Positions 31,857 through 41,146 of a stretch of DNA of 47,296 nucleotides are shown here, one piece after another. Location: NCBI GenBank assembly GCA_003567475.1, contig PWZL01000095.1:1-47296 (forward strand), read 5' to 3'. Each line of letters begins with the position of its first letter. Positions within the stretch are counted from its first letter, which is position 1. The position numbers were made by a program, and so were the translations under genes. The DNA is from Gammaproteobacteria bacterium. Its GTDB lineage: Bacteria; Pseudomonadota; Gammaproteobacteria; Steroidobacterales; PWYM01. The notes beneath the pieces were generated by a model. That model did no database searches. It had not been told where the DNA came from and saw nothing but the letters and a program-made list of their open reading frames with translations.

Positions 31857-33236
31857 TCAGGCGCTTGCCGCGCTGCCGGCTGGCAGCGGCGTATCGGCGG
31901 ATCGATCCACGTTGACCGGCGTGCTGGCGCTCGCGGCGAACTTGCGAACGTTGACGCGATAGAGAATATAGCCCGCGACCAGTAGGCCTGCGGCTTCAAG
32001 CATGAAAATGCCGAAATAGGCGTACTTGGGTGCCAGCAGACCACTGCCGATCAGCGACGTGTGCAGGGCGCCGCTGCCCAGGGAAGACATCCCCATCCCC
32101 AACGCCTGCGCGGTACCCCAGAGACCCATGTACAGACCCGTGGCGCCGGCGACGGTCATTTCCATCATTAACGCCAGTGCCCCGACATTGAACATCCCGA
32201 TGAACAGCCCCATGGCAAACAGTCCGGGTTTGACGACCGGCTGGATTTCCATCACCGACACGGCGCCAAGCAGGACAAAGCCCGCGGCGGTGCCGGCAAG
32301 ACCGGTGATCACCAGGGTTTTCCGCGAGACCTTGAAGATGTAGCTGAATACGCCGGTCAGCAGCATGCCGAGCATGATGCCTCCGCCCCAGAAGCGCTGG
32401 AACGTGGAGGTTTCGGTGATTGACATGGCGAAGACTTCAGCCCCGAACACCTCGATGATGTTCTCCTGCAGGAAAATCGAGAACATCGCCAGGGAAATGA
32501 AGGCGAAAAAGGCACGGGTCTGCGGGTTCTGCTGAAGCAGCTTGACTGCGGACATCAGCGGATTGCCGGGAGGGGCGAGCGAGCGGGCCTTGACGCGAGC
32601 TTCTTCGAGCTGCGTGGCGGTCATGCGCCGTTCCATGCCGATCACACCGATCAGCGTGCTGCCGACCACAATCAGCGGTGTGAGGTTGTACAGATTCTGC
32701 ATGGCTTCCGGGGTGAACTCCGGCCGCACGATGTTCATCACCACCGTGGCGAGGATGGTGCTCATGATCATCACCAGCCAGACCACGGAAATCACCAGAC
32801 TGCGGGTTTCGGGTGTGGTGACTTCGGCGAGCAGCGAATGGTAGGTGTCAGCGATCACCGCCATCGACAGACCGAACAGCGTGAACAGCACGATGGCGCT
32901 CAGCATGGCCACCGCGGAGCCGGTGCCCATGGCCATCGTCACCGTCGGCAACGCGAGAAACAGCAGGCTGGCGGTGATGCTGCCGAGCAGCAGGTAGGGT
33001 GTGCGCCGGTAGCCGAACAGCGGCATGGTGTCGGCAATCCGGCCGATCACCACCTGGAACGGGGCCATGAAGTAGTGAATCGACAGCAGGGCGGTGACGA
33101 TGATCGCGGCGATACCGAGTTCAAAGATCGCCACGCGATTGAAGTCGATGGTGAGCAGGGCGAACATCCAGCCGGTGGCGACCTTGGGCAGGGCAATACG
33201 CAACGTCCAGAAGATCGCTCTGATGGCCTGCCACAT
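31857..33236 (-). CDS. Third PucC/LhaA-family membrane protein (Bch2/ORF428-like)
   Basis: 459-residue, 12-helix protein of the bacteriochlorophyll-delivery family: LTIDFNRVAIFELGI corresponds to the LNRVMIVELGVP block of PucC and LhaA, and IHYFMAPFQVVIGRIAD to the loop after helix 2. It is more distant from the other two than they are from each other, and fits the Bch2 (ORF428) branch that in Rhodobacter accompanies bchG/bchP. GGGGGAG precedes ATG 33236. Its promoter carries a perfect and a near-perfect PpsR palindrome. A Ser/Ala/Pro-rich tail ends the protein. Confidence 0.85.
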   Translation of the reverse strand: MWQAIRAIFWTLRIALPKVATGWMFALLTIDFNRVAIFELGIAAIIVTALLSIHYFMAPFQVVIGRIADTMPLFGYRRTPYLLLGSITASLLFLALPTVTMAMGTGSAVAMLSAIVLFTLFGLSMAVIADTYHSLLAEVTTPETRSLVISVVWLVMIMSTILATVVMNIVRPEFTPEAMQNLYNLTPLIVVGSTLIGVIGMERRMTATQLEEARVKARSLAPPGNPLMSAVKLLQQNPQTRAFFAFISLAMFSIFLQENIIEVFGAEVFAMSITETSTFQRFWGGGIMLGMLLTGVFSYIFKVSRKTLVITGLAGTAAGFVLLGAVSVMEIQPVVKPGLFAMGLFIGMFNVGALALMMEMTVAGATGLYMGLWGTAQALGMGMSSLGSGALHTSLIGSGLLAPKYAYFGIFMLEAAGLLVAGYILYRVNVRKFAASASTPVNVDRSADTPLPAGSAASA

Positions 33237-33260
33237 GGTGAAGGAACTCCCCCGAAATAA

Positions 33261-33304
33261 TGTAAACTTTGTATTACACCTGCGGGCGTATTGCAAGCTT
33301 GACA
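33261..33304 (-). promoter_or_regulatory. Paired PpsR/CrtJ palindromes upstream of the third pucC gene
   Basis: Perfect TGT-N12-ACA at 33261-33278 and CGT-N12-ACA at 33287-33304 with exactly 8 bp between. In minus-strand reading a -35-like TTGCAA and a -10-like TACAAA are 17 bp apart within this block. The nearest palindrome ends 25 bp before the gene start. Confidence 0.75.
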
Positions 33305-33352
33305 CGCGGCTTTCGCGGGCGCCTGACCGCAGGCCGGCCGGGGCGTGTTCGA

Positions 33353-34702
33353 TCAGCGTCCCGGGGGGGTGGGGCTGCTCGGGGCGGCGGTCCTCGGGAC
33401 GGGGGGCGCCGGCGTCGCCGCGGTCGTGGCGGCGAAGTCCAGGGGTCGCACGAACCACATGTTGATTGCACCGATCAGGGCCACCGCCGCCACGATCAGG
33501 AAGGGGAGCAGATAGTCGCCCGTCGCGTCTCGCAGCAGGCCGATGCCGGCAATGCCGAGCACCGCGCCGATGGTATCAATGAAGATGATCAGGCCGAGGA
33601 TCCGCCCGAGTTCGCGCTGGCCGAAACTGGCGATGCACACCAGCTGGATCATCGTGAATGCACCCCCGAAGCCCAGCCCGTAGACCAGCGTGAACACGGC
33701 CAGCTGGGGCACCCTGTCGGTGAGCATGAGCGTCCCGCCGGGCCACTGGAACAGCAGCAGGCAGCCGGCCAGCATCACCAGGCTGGCGACGATCATCACC
33801 TCCTGCTTGGGCCGATGATCGGCCAGCCAGCCGAAGAGGAACTTGCCCGCCACCGAAAACCCGAGGACCAGTGAGTAGAACAGCGTCGCCTGGCGGATGC
33901 CGAGACCGGCCTCCTGCTCGAGAAACAGCGTGAGCTGGCTGTTGACCGCGGTGATGGAAAACCACAGGCAGAACGAGCCGAGCGCGAGCGCCCACAGGGT
34001 GCGGGTGCGCAGGGCCTCGCGCAAGGTCACCCCGGGCAGGGCCTGGGGGTTCTCATGGCCGCGCGGCGGGGCGTCCAGCCCGTCGGCGAACTGCCCGACG
34101 TCGGCGGGCTGCTCGCGCACGAACAGCCAGACGGCGGGGACCGGCAGCAGCCAGATCAGCGCGGCCGCGAGCCCGAAGCCCCAGCGCCAGCCGTAATCGG
34201 GGCTGGCGACGAGTCCGGAGATCAGGTTCGGCAGCACGAAGCCGGCAAGGCTGGAGCCGGCCACCAGCACGCCGATGACCCTGCCGCGCTTGACGTTGAA
34301 CCAGTTCGACAGCAAGACGACATTGATCATCAGCCCGGCGCTGACCATTGTCACACCGAAGAGCATGTGCAGCAGGTAGAGCTGCCACAGGCTGGCGGTG
34401 AACGGATAGAGGGTCGCGGTGATCGCCAGCACGAGGATGCCGCAGCGCAGCACCTTGACCGTGCCGTAACGGTCGATCAACAGCCCGGCCAGCGGCGCGC
34501 TCAGGCCGCCGACCATGAAGGTCAGGGCGCCAGCCAGGCTGACCTGGCTGACCGTCAGTCCGAAGTCCTCGATCAGTCGCGGGAAGAGGTTCTGCGGCAG
34601 GTAATAGGCCACGCCGTTGGTGAAGAAATACGCCAGCGTGGCGCCGCCGGAGACGATCCAGCCGTAGAAGAACCCCTGTCCCTGGCGCCCTCCGCGACTC
34701 AC
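33353..34702 (-). CDS. MFS transporter (monocarboxylate/oxalate-formate antiporter type)
   Basis: 449-residue major facilitator with 12 helices. The N-terminus (GFFYGWIVSGGATLAYFFTNG) and 'LVYGLGFGGAFTMIQLV' are like OFA/monocarboxylate porter families. Loop 2-3 has DRYGTVKVLR. GTG 34702 begins 4 bp after the stop of the 117-residue gene, so it is part of one operon with the 117-aa protein and the methyltransferase at 35057-36289. Substrate unknown; an organic acid is plausible. Confidence 0.8.
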   Translation of the reverse strand: MSRGGRQGQGFFYGWIVSGGATLAYFFTNGVAYYLPQNLFPRLIEDFGLTVSQVSLAGALTFMVGGLSAPLAGLLIDRYGTVKVLRCGILVLAITATLYPFTASLWQLYLLHMLFGVTMVSAGLMINVVLLSNWFNVKRGRVIGVLVAGSSLAGFVLPNLISGLVASPDYGWRWGFGLAAALIWLLPVPAVWLFVREQPADVGQFADGLDAPPRGHENPQALPGVTLREALRTRTLWALALGSFCLWFSITAVNSQLTLFLEQEAGLGIRQATLFYSLVLGFSVAGKFLFGWLADHRPKQEVMIVASLVMLAGCLLLFQWPGGTLMLTDRVPQLAVFTLVYGLGFGGAFTMIQLVCIASFGQRELGRILGLIIFIDTIGAVLGIAGIGLLRDATGDYLLPFLIVAAVALIGAINMWFVRPLDFAATTAATPAPPVPRTAAPSSPTPPGR

Positions 34703-34706
34703 GACG

Positions 34707-35060
34707 TCAGTTCTTCGCGATGTCCTCGAGAGTCTCCGAGTAGCGCTCGCCGCTGTCCTGCTCGCTGAGTTCGGTGATGTCCTTGCGCAGCAGGTAGAAC
34801 AGCCGGTCCATGAAATCCTGGCGACGCTGCTCACGGTCCGCCAGCACGTCCTGGTCGGGTTGCCAGGCGTCGATTTCCTCGCCGAGGATCAGCTTTTTCT
34901 CGGCGGCGATCCGCTCGATGGTGTCGAGGCGGTCGCGGGTCACGTTGAGTTCGCTGGCGAGCACCATGACCATCGACATCAGGGTGTCGTTGACCGGATC
35001 GCCATAGATCTGCGGGCGCTTGCCACGAGCATCGCGGCGCACTTTGACCTGCGCGCTCAT
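34707..35060 (-). CDS. Uncharacterised 117-residue protein
   Basis: Acidic, helical soluble protein with no membrane segment. Visible pattern: basic start (VKVRRDARGKRPQIYGDP), then long helices (VLASELNVTRDRLDTIERIAAEK) suggesting a coiled coil, and a C-terminal LLRKDITELSEQDSGERYSE. Its ATG overlaps the upstream methyltransferase stop in ATGA and the MFS gene follows by 4 bp, so the three are tightly coupled. Not recognised; it could be a partner subunit of the methyltransferase. Confidence 0.75.
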   Translation of the reverse strand: MSAQVKVRRDARGKRPQIYGDPVNDTLMSMVMVLASELNVTRDRLDTIERIAAEKKLILGEEIDAWQPDQDVLADREQRRQDFMDRLFYLLRKDITELSEQDSGERYSETLEDIAKN

Positions 35061-36289
35061 GCCTGCACCTCCGGCTTGCGCCCGATCAGGACCTCCCAAC
35101 CGCCGCCCGGCGCGAACTCGCCGCTCTTGAACTCCTTGGACTCCGGGTCCAGCGCGGCCGCCGCATTGCCTGCCTGGGCCGCCGCGGCCAGTTCGAGGAT
35201 GGCCATGGGCGCGGTATCGAACGCCACGTCTTCGCGCCGGAAGCCCGCTTTCTCGGCCAGTTCGATCTGGTCGGCTTCCCGCATCGCGCCCCAGAAGGGT
35301 TCGTTGTTGTAGTAGGTCTCGAGATCCAGGATGAACTGCGAGAAGGTGTCCATCTTGGTAAACGGCGGCAGGTCCGCGTGGATCATGACGCCGCCTGGCT
35401 TCAGCAGTCGATAACATTCCTTGAAGATGCGCGGCATGGCTTTACCCGAGGTCTCGTGCAGCAGGATGTGGCTGACGATGAGATCGAAACTCTCGTCTTC
35501 GAACGCCGTCTGTTCCGCGTTGCCGAGGACGAAGTTCACGTCGTGGCCGAGGCCCTTGGCCCGGGCATGCGCGTAGCGCACCAGCGGCGCGCCAACGTCC
35601 AGGCCGTAGACTTCGGCTGCGGGAAACCGCTCCTTGTAGGGCACGGTGGAATGGCCGACGGAGCAGCCCATGTCAAGAATCCGCGTGGGCTTGAACGCCG
35701 GCATGTTGCGTTGCAGGTAGTTGCAGACCGAGCGCCCCATGTCGTCGTTGTAGGGCCCGATGAACCCCATGGCGTAGAGATAGACGCCGCGGTCGTAGAG
35801 CGCGGCCACGGCCACGTCGTCCTCGGTGAACTCGTCGGCATAGCCGCCTGGCATGCAATGGATGTCGATGGCGGTGGCGTAGCGTGGCGGGGTGAAGTCG
35901 GGGTCGATCGACAGCTCCGCCTTCGAGGCTGCGGACAGGGCTTTCGCGGTGTCGATCAACTCGGGCAGCTGGCGCTCGATCGAGGTCGTGACCGACTCCC
36001 AGATCAGCTCCTGGGCGATGCGGTTGATGCTGATGTAATGCTGGAAGTAGGTGTCGCGCTCCATGGCCTTGCGGATGTCGCGACGGCTTTCGGGCGCGCG
36101 CGCCTCGGTCTTCTCGAAGTTTCTCGCGGCACGGGCCTGGTAGACGGTCTGGAGTCCGGGCAGCAGCTTCTGCTGGATACAGTTCTTCAGGCTCTTGCTG
36201 AATTCCTGGCGCGACCGCTCGTCGTGGTCGGTCTTGGGCAGCACGGGATGATCGAGCTGCTGGAAGGTGTTGAGCATGACACCGGCCAT
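35057..36289 (-). CDS. SAM-dependent methyltransferase with large N-terminal domain
   Basis: 410-residue protein. Residues 1-200 form a conserved-looking helical domain (ERDTYFQHYISINRIAQELIW; IDIHCMPGGY) of unknown role; residues 201-345 are a class I methyltransferase with ILDMGCSVG at 204-212, YGLDVGAPL, FDLIVSHILLHE and LLKPGGVMIHAD. GGAGGAGACACTC precedes ATG 36289. It is first of a three-gene unit with the 117-aa protein and an MFS transporter. Substrate unknown; small-molecule modification coupled to transport is a reasonable guess. Confidence 0.8.
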   Translation of the reverse strand: MAGVMLNTFQQLDHPVLPKTDHDERSRQEFSKSLKNCIQQKLLPGLQTVYQARAARNFEKTEARAPESRRDIRKAMERDTYFQHYISINRIAQELIWESVTTSIERQLPELIDTAKALSAASKAELSIDPDFTPPRYATAIDIHCMPGGYADEFTEDDVAVAALYDRGVYLYAMGFIGPYNDDMGRSVCNYLQRNMPAFKPTRILDMGCSVGHSTVPYKERFPAAEVYGLDVGAPLVRYAHARAKGLGHDVNFVLGNAEQTAFEDESFDLIVSHILLHETSGKAMPRIFKECYRLLKPGGVMIHADLPPFTKMDTFSQFILDLETYYNNEPFWGAMREADQIELAEKAGFRREDVAFDTAPMAILELAAAAQAGNAAAALDPESKEFKSGEFAPGGGWEVLIGRKPEVQA

Positions 36290-36409
36290 GAGTGTCTCCT
36301 CCAGTGATTTAAAGATTGAGTGACCGAGCCCCGGCCACAAAGGTAGCATGCGCGGCCGCGGCAGGCGGCGTTCCCGGCAGGGGGGGTGACCGCCTGTCGG
36401 ATCGCCGGC

Positions 36410-37759
36410 TCAACGTTCGCGTCCATGGCGCCACAGCAGCAGCGCACCGGCCACGTTCAGCAGTCCGGGGAGCACGCCGAAGCTCAGCACAATGCCGCTC
36501 AAGGCGCGCGAGGACTGCTCCAGACCCGCCACCGCTCGCGCCGAGTCGAATCCGAAGGCCCCCAGCACCAGTCCGACCAGCAACGTGCCGCCCAGGGCAA
36601 ACGCGATCTTGTCCACCGCGATCCAGGCCGCTGAATACAGGCCCGCATGCGACCGGTCCTCGGCGGCGATGTCGGAGAGCATCGAGAAGCCGAGCATGGC
36701 CCAGCCAGAGTTGCCCATGGCGCCGGCGAACACCAGCACGTAGATCACCCATAACGGTGCCCCTGCGGACAGCGACCAGGCGCTGTAACAGCCGGCGTAC
36801 AGCAGGCTGGCGATCACATAGGTCGGGATCTTGCCCAGGCGGCGCGACACGGCGACCCACAGGGGCTGGGCGATGACGATGCCCGCGCAGGCCAGGAACA
36901 CGACCAGCCCGATGAGCTGGAAGGCATCGTTGCGGCCCATGTTGTACATCAGGAAATACAGCAACGACGCATAGGCCATGCCGGCGCCGGTCAACTGCAG
37001 CATGGCCGCGCCGGCCAGCACGGCAAAGCGCGGCCGTGACAGCAGCAACAGCGCCTCGCGCAGGCTGATCGCCAGGCGCAGCGACGTGTCCTCGACCAGT
37101 CCGCTGCGTCCGGCGCCCCGCCGGGCACCGAAAAAAGCCACGATCAGCGCCACCGGGCAAATCACGGCCAGCACCAGCGCCATGCTTTCGTAGGCGGCCT
37201 GCCCACCGCCGCGAGCGTCGATGATGGCGGGGGCGAGCGCCCCCGCGGTGAGAATGCCGAGTGCGGAGAACACCAGCCGCCAGGCCATCAGCACGGTGCG
37301 CTGCTGGGGGTCGCCGGTCATTTCACCAGCGATGGCGAGATAGGGCACGGAGAACACCGCGAACACCAGCATGTACAGCGTGAAGGCGACGATGATCCAG
37401 CCGACCTGGCCCGCCATCGGCAGCGCAGGCACATGAAACAGCAGCAGCATCGCCAGTGGTGCCCCGGCCGCCCCGGCCAGCAGCCACCAGCGCCTGGGGA
37501 TGCGCGTGCGCCAGCGGTCGGAGAGCACCCCGACCAGCATGTCGCCCACCACCCCGCACACGAGTTTCGGGATGAAAATTGCGGCGCCCGCGATGCCCGG
37601 TGGAATCCCGAGTACGGAGGTCATGAAGAACAGCAGCAGCAGCGAGGGCAGGTCGCGGAAGACCTGCCCGGCGACCTGTCCGCTGCCGTAACCGACCTGA
37701 GAGAGCAGGTCGATCCGGCGCCCTGGCGACGCTGCGACCGCCTGCTGGGCGGTGGCCAT
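36410..37759 (-). CDS. GPH-family (sugar:cation symporter-like) MFS transporter
   Basis: 449-residue, 12-helix transporter. GYGSGQVAGQVFRDLPS near the start, a GVLSDRWRTRIPRRWW loop after helix 2 and 'VFSVPYLAIAGEMTGDP' fit the glycoside-pentoside-hexuronide (MelB-like) branch. ATG 37759 begins just before conserved sequence; GTG 37813 or ATG 37789 would give longer forms. It is divergent from the FAD oxidase gene at 38004 across 244 bp, where I see no clear operator. Confidence 0.78.
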   Translation of the reverse strand: MATAQQAVAASPGRRIDLLSQVGYGSGQVAGQVFRDLPSLLLLFFMTSVLGIPPGIAGAAIFIPKLVCGVVGDMLVGVLSDRWRTRIPRRWWLLAGAAGAPLAMLLLFHVPALPMAGQVGWIIVAFTLYMLVFAVFSVPYLAIAGEMTGDPQQRTVLMAWRLVFSALGILTAGALAPAIIDARGGGQAAYESMALVLAVICPVALIVAFFGARRGAGRSGLVEDTSLRLAISLREALLLLSRPRFAVLAGAAMLQLTGAGMAYASLLYFLMYNMGRNDAFQLIGLVVFLACAGIVIAQPLWVAVSRRLGKIPTYVIASLLYAGCYSAWSLSAGAPLWVIYVLVFAGAMGNSGWAMLGFSMLSDIAAEDRSHAGLYSAAWIAVDKIAFALGGTLLVGLVLGAFGFDSARAVAGLEQSSRALSGIVLSFGVLPGLLNVAGALLLWRHGRER

Positions 37760-38003
37760 CGGGTCAGCCGCCCGCCGCCGCCACGGCATCACCGGGGCGT
37801 TCGCCTGTGCCACTCGCGTACACGCCGCTCTCCCTGTTGACCGATAGGTCCGAATGCCAGCATGTCACGGCGGCGGCAGGGGTTTTCCGAGGATTGAATT
37901 GCCCGTCCACGAGGTGGATAGTGAGGTGCGAGGCTTTCCTGTCCGGCGGGCCGATCTGAAAGACTGATGCCGGCGACAGTGTGATCTGATGGAGGTCAGA
38001 CGG

Positions 38004-39587
38004 ATGCAGACCCAAGCCCAGGTAGAGCCTGTCGGGCTCGTAGAGCGTGTGGCGGCGTTGCTCGGCCGCGAGCACGTGCTCACGGATGCCGACGAGATCG
38101 CCTTCTACTCGACCGATATCTATTCCGCGCGCGAGCGCCCGCTGGCGGTGGTGCGCCCCGGCAGCCTCGAGGACGTCGCCGCGCTGGCGAAGCTTGCCAC
38201 GGCCGAGGGCGCGAGCCTCGTGCCCCGTGGCGGTGGCGCCTCGTACACTGACGGCTACCTGCCGACGGAGAGCCATTCTTTCCTGATCGACACCTCGCGG
38301 CTGGACGCGATCCTCGAGATCAACCAGGACGACATGTATGTCACCGTCCAGGCTGGCGTGCCCTGGGCAAAGCTCAACGACGCGCTCAAGCCGCTGGGCC
38401 TGCGGACCCCGTTTTACGGGCCGTTTTCCGGTCTGCACGCGACCGTCGGCGGCAGTATTTCGCAGAACAGTGTCAGTTGGGGGACCGGCACCTATGGCGT
38501 CTCTGCCGAGTCGGTGCTCGGTGTCGAGGTGGTGTTGTCCAGCGGTGAGGTGCTGCGCACCGGCACCTGGGGCACGGAGACGTCCACCCCCTTCTTTCGC
38601 CATTTCGGCCCGGATCTTACCGGATTGTTTACCGGTGACGTGGGTGCGCTTGGCATCAAGACCGCGGTGACCCTGCGGCTGATCGCGAGGCCGGCCGAGT
38701 TCATCGGTCTGTCATTCAAGTTCCCGGATTTCGACAGCATGCGCCAGGCGATGACCGCGGTCGCGAAGCTTGGTATCAACACCATCAACTTCGCGCTCGA
38801 TCCCAAGCTCCAGCAGGGTCAACTGGGCAAGGCGAGCGCCGCCGATGCGATGACGGCGGCGCTGGCGGTGTTCAAGTCCTCCCGCAATCCACTGGATGGC
38901 CTGGTGCAGGTGGTGCGCATGGGCCTCGCTGGCAAGCGCTTCCTGTCGCCGGAGAACTACTCGGTGCACTATGTCGTCGAGGGCGTCGACCGGGCCTCGG
39001 CCAAGGCCTCGGCGGCGGCGCTGCGCCGGGCGGTAGCGGCGTTCGGCGCCGAGACGGCGAACACGATTCCGAACATCGTGCAGGCGATGCCCTTCGCGCC
39101 TTTCACCAACGTGCTTGGACCGAAGGGCGAGCGCTGGGTGCCGATCCACTGCGTGCTGCCGTTCTCCCGTGCCCTGGCGTTTCGTCACGACCTCGAGGCG
39201 CTCTACGCACGCTATGCCGAGCGCATGGAACGCCACAAGGTGACCTATGGCGCGATGTTCATGACAGTCAGTACCAATGCCTTTCTCTATGAGCCGGTGT
39301 TTTACTGGGAAGACGAGCGTAATGCCTGCAGCGAGCGCATGGTGCCTGCCGAGTATCTGGCCGACCTGCCGGTGTATCCACCGAACCCCGAGGGCCGTGA
39401 GCTGGTTGCGGAGATGAAGCAGGCGATCATCGATCTGATGCACCAGCATGGCGGCGCGCACTTCCAGATCGGCAAGCTCTATCCTTACCTGGTCGACCGC
39501 AACCCGGCGGCCGAGCGGCTGCTACGGGACATCAAGCAGGCGGTGGATCCCGAGCGCCGGGTGAACCCCGGCGCCCTCGGGCTTTAG
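38004..39587 (+). CDS. FAD-linked oxidase (FAD-PCMH / VAO family)
   Basis: 527-residue flavoenzyme of the vanillyl-alcohol-oxidase/glycolate-oxidase superfamily. VRPGSLEDVAALAKLA and VPRGGGASYTDGYLP (74-87) mark the FAD-binding PCMH domain; the C-terminal half ends in DRNPAAERLLRDIKQAVDPERRVNPGAL, the typical FAD-oxidase C-terminal seal. ATG 38004 is preferred because GGAGG at 37991-37995 is 8 nt upstream; ATG 37989 lacks such a site. It begins a plus-strand run with an aldehyde dehydrogenase and FAD monooxygenase, consistent with stepwise oxidation of an alcohol or hydroxy acid. Substrate unknown. Confidence 0.85.
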   Translation: MQTQAQVEPVGLVERVAALLGREHVLTDADEIAFYSTDIYSARERPLAVVRPGSLEDVAALAKLATAEGASLVPRGGGASYTDGYLPTESHSFLIDTSRLDAILEINQDDMYVTVQAGVPWAKLNDALKPLGLRTPFYGPFSGLHATVGGSISQNSVSWGTGTYGVSAESVLGVEVVLSSGEVLRTGTWGTETSTPFFRHFGPDLTGLFTGDVGALGIKTAVTLRLIARPAEFIGLSFKFPDFDSMRQAMTAVAKLGINTINFALDPKLQQGQLGKASAADAMTAALAVFKSSRNPLDGLVQVVRMGLAGKRFLSPENYSVHYVVEGVDRASAKASAAALRRAVAAFGAETANTIPNIVQAMPFAPFTNVLGPKGERWVPIHCVLPFSRALAFRHDLEALYARYAERMERHKVTYGAMFMTVSTNAFLYEPVFYWEDERNACSERMVPAEYLADLPVYPPNPEGRELVAEMKQAIIDLMHQHGGAHFQIGKLYPYLVDRNPAAERLLRDIKQAVDPERRVNPGALGL

Positions 39588-39597
39588 GCGGCGGGCC

Positions 39598-41121
39598 GTG
39601 TCGGGCGAGCATGGACAGGCGCCGGCAGTCACGCCGGAGCTTCGTCAGCAGGTGGCGGGTTTTCTTGCCGAACCGCATCTGCAGTTTATCGGCGGTCGCT
39701 GGTGCGAGGGTGCGGCGAGCGGTACGCTGCCGGTGGAGAATCCGGCGACCGAAGTCGCGATCAGCGAAGTCGTGCTGGGCACCGGCGCCGATATCGATGC
39801 GGCGGTTGCCGCCGCGCGCAAGGCCCTGGAGGGGCCGTGGGGGCGGCTGAAGGCCTTCGAGCGGGCGCGGCTCCTGCTGGCCTTCGCCGACGAGGTGGCG
39901 CGAAACGCCGAACTGCTCGCCTGCGTCGAGACGCTGGAGAACGGCACGCCGTTCGCACTCTCGCTCGCCTCGACACAGGGGTTGATGCCGGAGCTGCTGC
40001 GCTACTACGCCGGCTGGCCCACCAAGCTCACCGGCGAGACGGTGCCGGCGGCACCGGCCGGCCGGGAATCCCTGGACTGGCTGGTCTACACCGAACGCGA
40101 GCCGATCGGTGTCGTCGGCGCGATCACGCCCTGGAACGCGCCGCTGAACATCATTCTCCTGAAGCTTGCGCCTGCGCTGGCTGCAGGCTGCACGGTGGTG
40201 CTCAAGCCCGCCGAGCTCACGCCCCTGACGGCCGAATTGCTGGTGCGGCTGGCGCAGGAGGCCGGTCTGCCGGAGGGCGTGCTCAATCTCGTACAGGGTC
40301 GGGGCGAGGAGGTGGGGGCGGCACTCGCCGAGCATCCCGGCGTCGACAAGATCAGTTTCACCGGCTCCACCGAAGTGGGCCGCAGCATCGTGCGCGCCGC
40401 TGCGGGCAACCTGAAGAAGGTCACCCTGGAACTCGGCGGCAAGTCGCCGATGGTGGTGTTCGGTGATGCCGACCTGGAAGACGCCATCCCCACCGCCGCC
40501 ATGGCGTGTTTTTTCCTGAGTGGACAGAACTGCATGGCGGGCACGCGGCTGTTCGTGCACGAGAGCATCCATGATCAGTTCGTCGCCGGGGTCAGCGGTA
40601 TGGCCCAGGCGCTGAAGGTCGGCGATGGCCTCGAGCCTGATACGGTCCTCGGGCCGTTGATCTCTGCCGCCCAGCGCCGCCGAGTGCTCGATTACATCGC
40701 CCTCGGCGAGGACGAAGGTGCCCGCCGGGTGACGCCGGCACGGACGTTCGAGGGTCCCGGTCACTTCGTGGCGCCCGTGGTGTTTGCCGACTGTCATGCG
40801 GACATGCGGATCGTGCGCGAGGAGATCTTCGGGCCGGTGCTGACCGTCCAGCGTTTCGGCGGCGAGGATCTGGAGGCCCTGGCGACACGGGTCAACGACA
40901 CGATTTACGGCCTGTCGGGCAGCGTCTGGAGCCGCGATCTCACCACCGCGCTGAGTTTCGCGCGGCGGATCGACTCCGGCCAGGTGGCGGTGAACGCGCA
41001 TGCCGCGGTCAGCCCCGAGACCCCCTTCGGCGGCAATCGCCAGTCGGGCTGGGGACGGGAGATGGGTCGTGAGAGCCTCGACGCCTATCTCAAGACCAAG
41101 GCCGTCAGCGTCAGGCTTTGA
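39598..41121 (+). CDS. NAD(P)-dependent aldehyde dehydrogenase
   Basis: 507-residue aldehyde dehydrogenase with all catalytic residues: Asn180 in TPWNAP, Lys203 in VLKPAE, Glu278 in LELGGKSP and the nucleophile Cys312 in SGQNCMAG. EEIFGPVL binds the cofactor side. Length is standard. GTG 39598 starts 10 bp after the FAD oxidase stop, so the pair is co-transcribed. It probably oxidises the aldehyde made by its neighbour. Confidence 0.93.
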   Translation: MSGEHGQAPAVTPELRQQVAGFLAEPHLQFIGGRWCEGAASGTLPVENPATEVAISEVVLGTGADIDAAVAAARKALEGPWGRLKAFERARLLLAFADEVARNAELLACVETLENGTPFALSLASTQGLMPELLRYYAGWPTKLTGETVPAAPAGRESLDWLVYTEREPIGVVGAITPWNAPLNIILLKLAPALAAGCTVVLKPAELTPLTAELLVRLAQEAGLPEGVLNLVQGRGEEVGAALAEHPGVDKISFTGSTEVGRSIVRAAAGNLKKVTLELGGKSPMVVFGDADLEDAIPTAAMACFFLSGQNCMAGTRLFVHESIHDQFVAGVSGMAQALKVGDGLEPDTVLGPLISAAQRRRVLDYIALGEDEGARRVTPARTFEGPGHFVAPVVFADCHADMRIVREEIFGPVLTVQRFGGEDLEALATRVNDTIYGLSGSVWSRDLTTALSFARRIDSGQVAVNAHAAVSPETPFGGNRQSGWGREMGRESLDAYLKTKAVSVRL

Positions 41122-41146
41122 CGACAGGTCAGCGGGGAGTGCGGCC

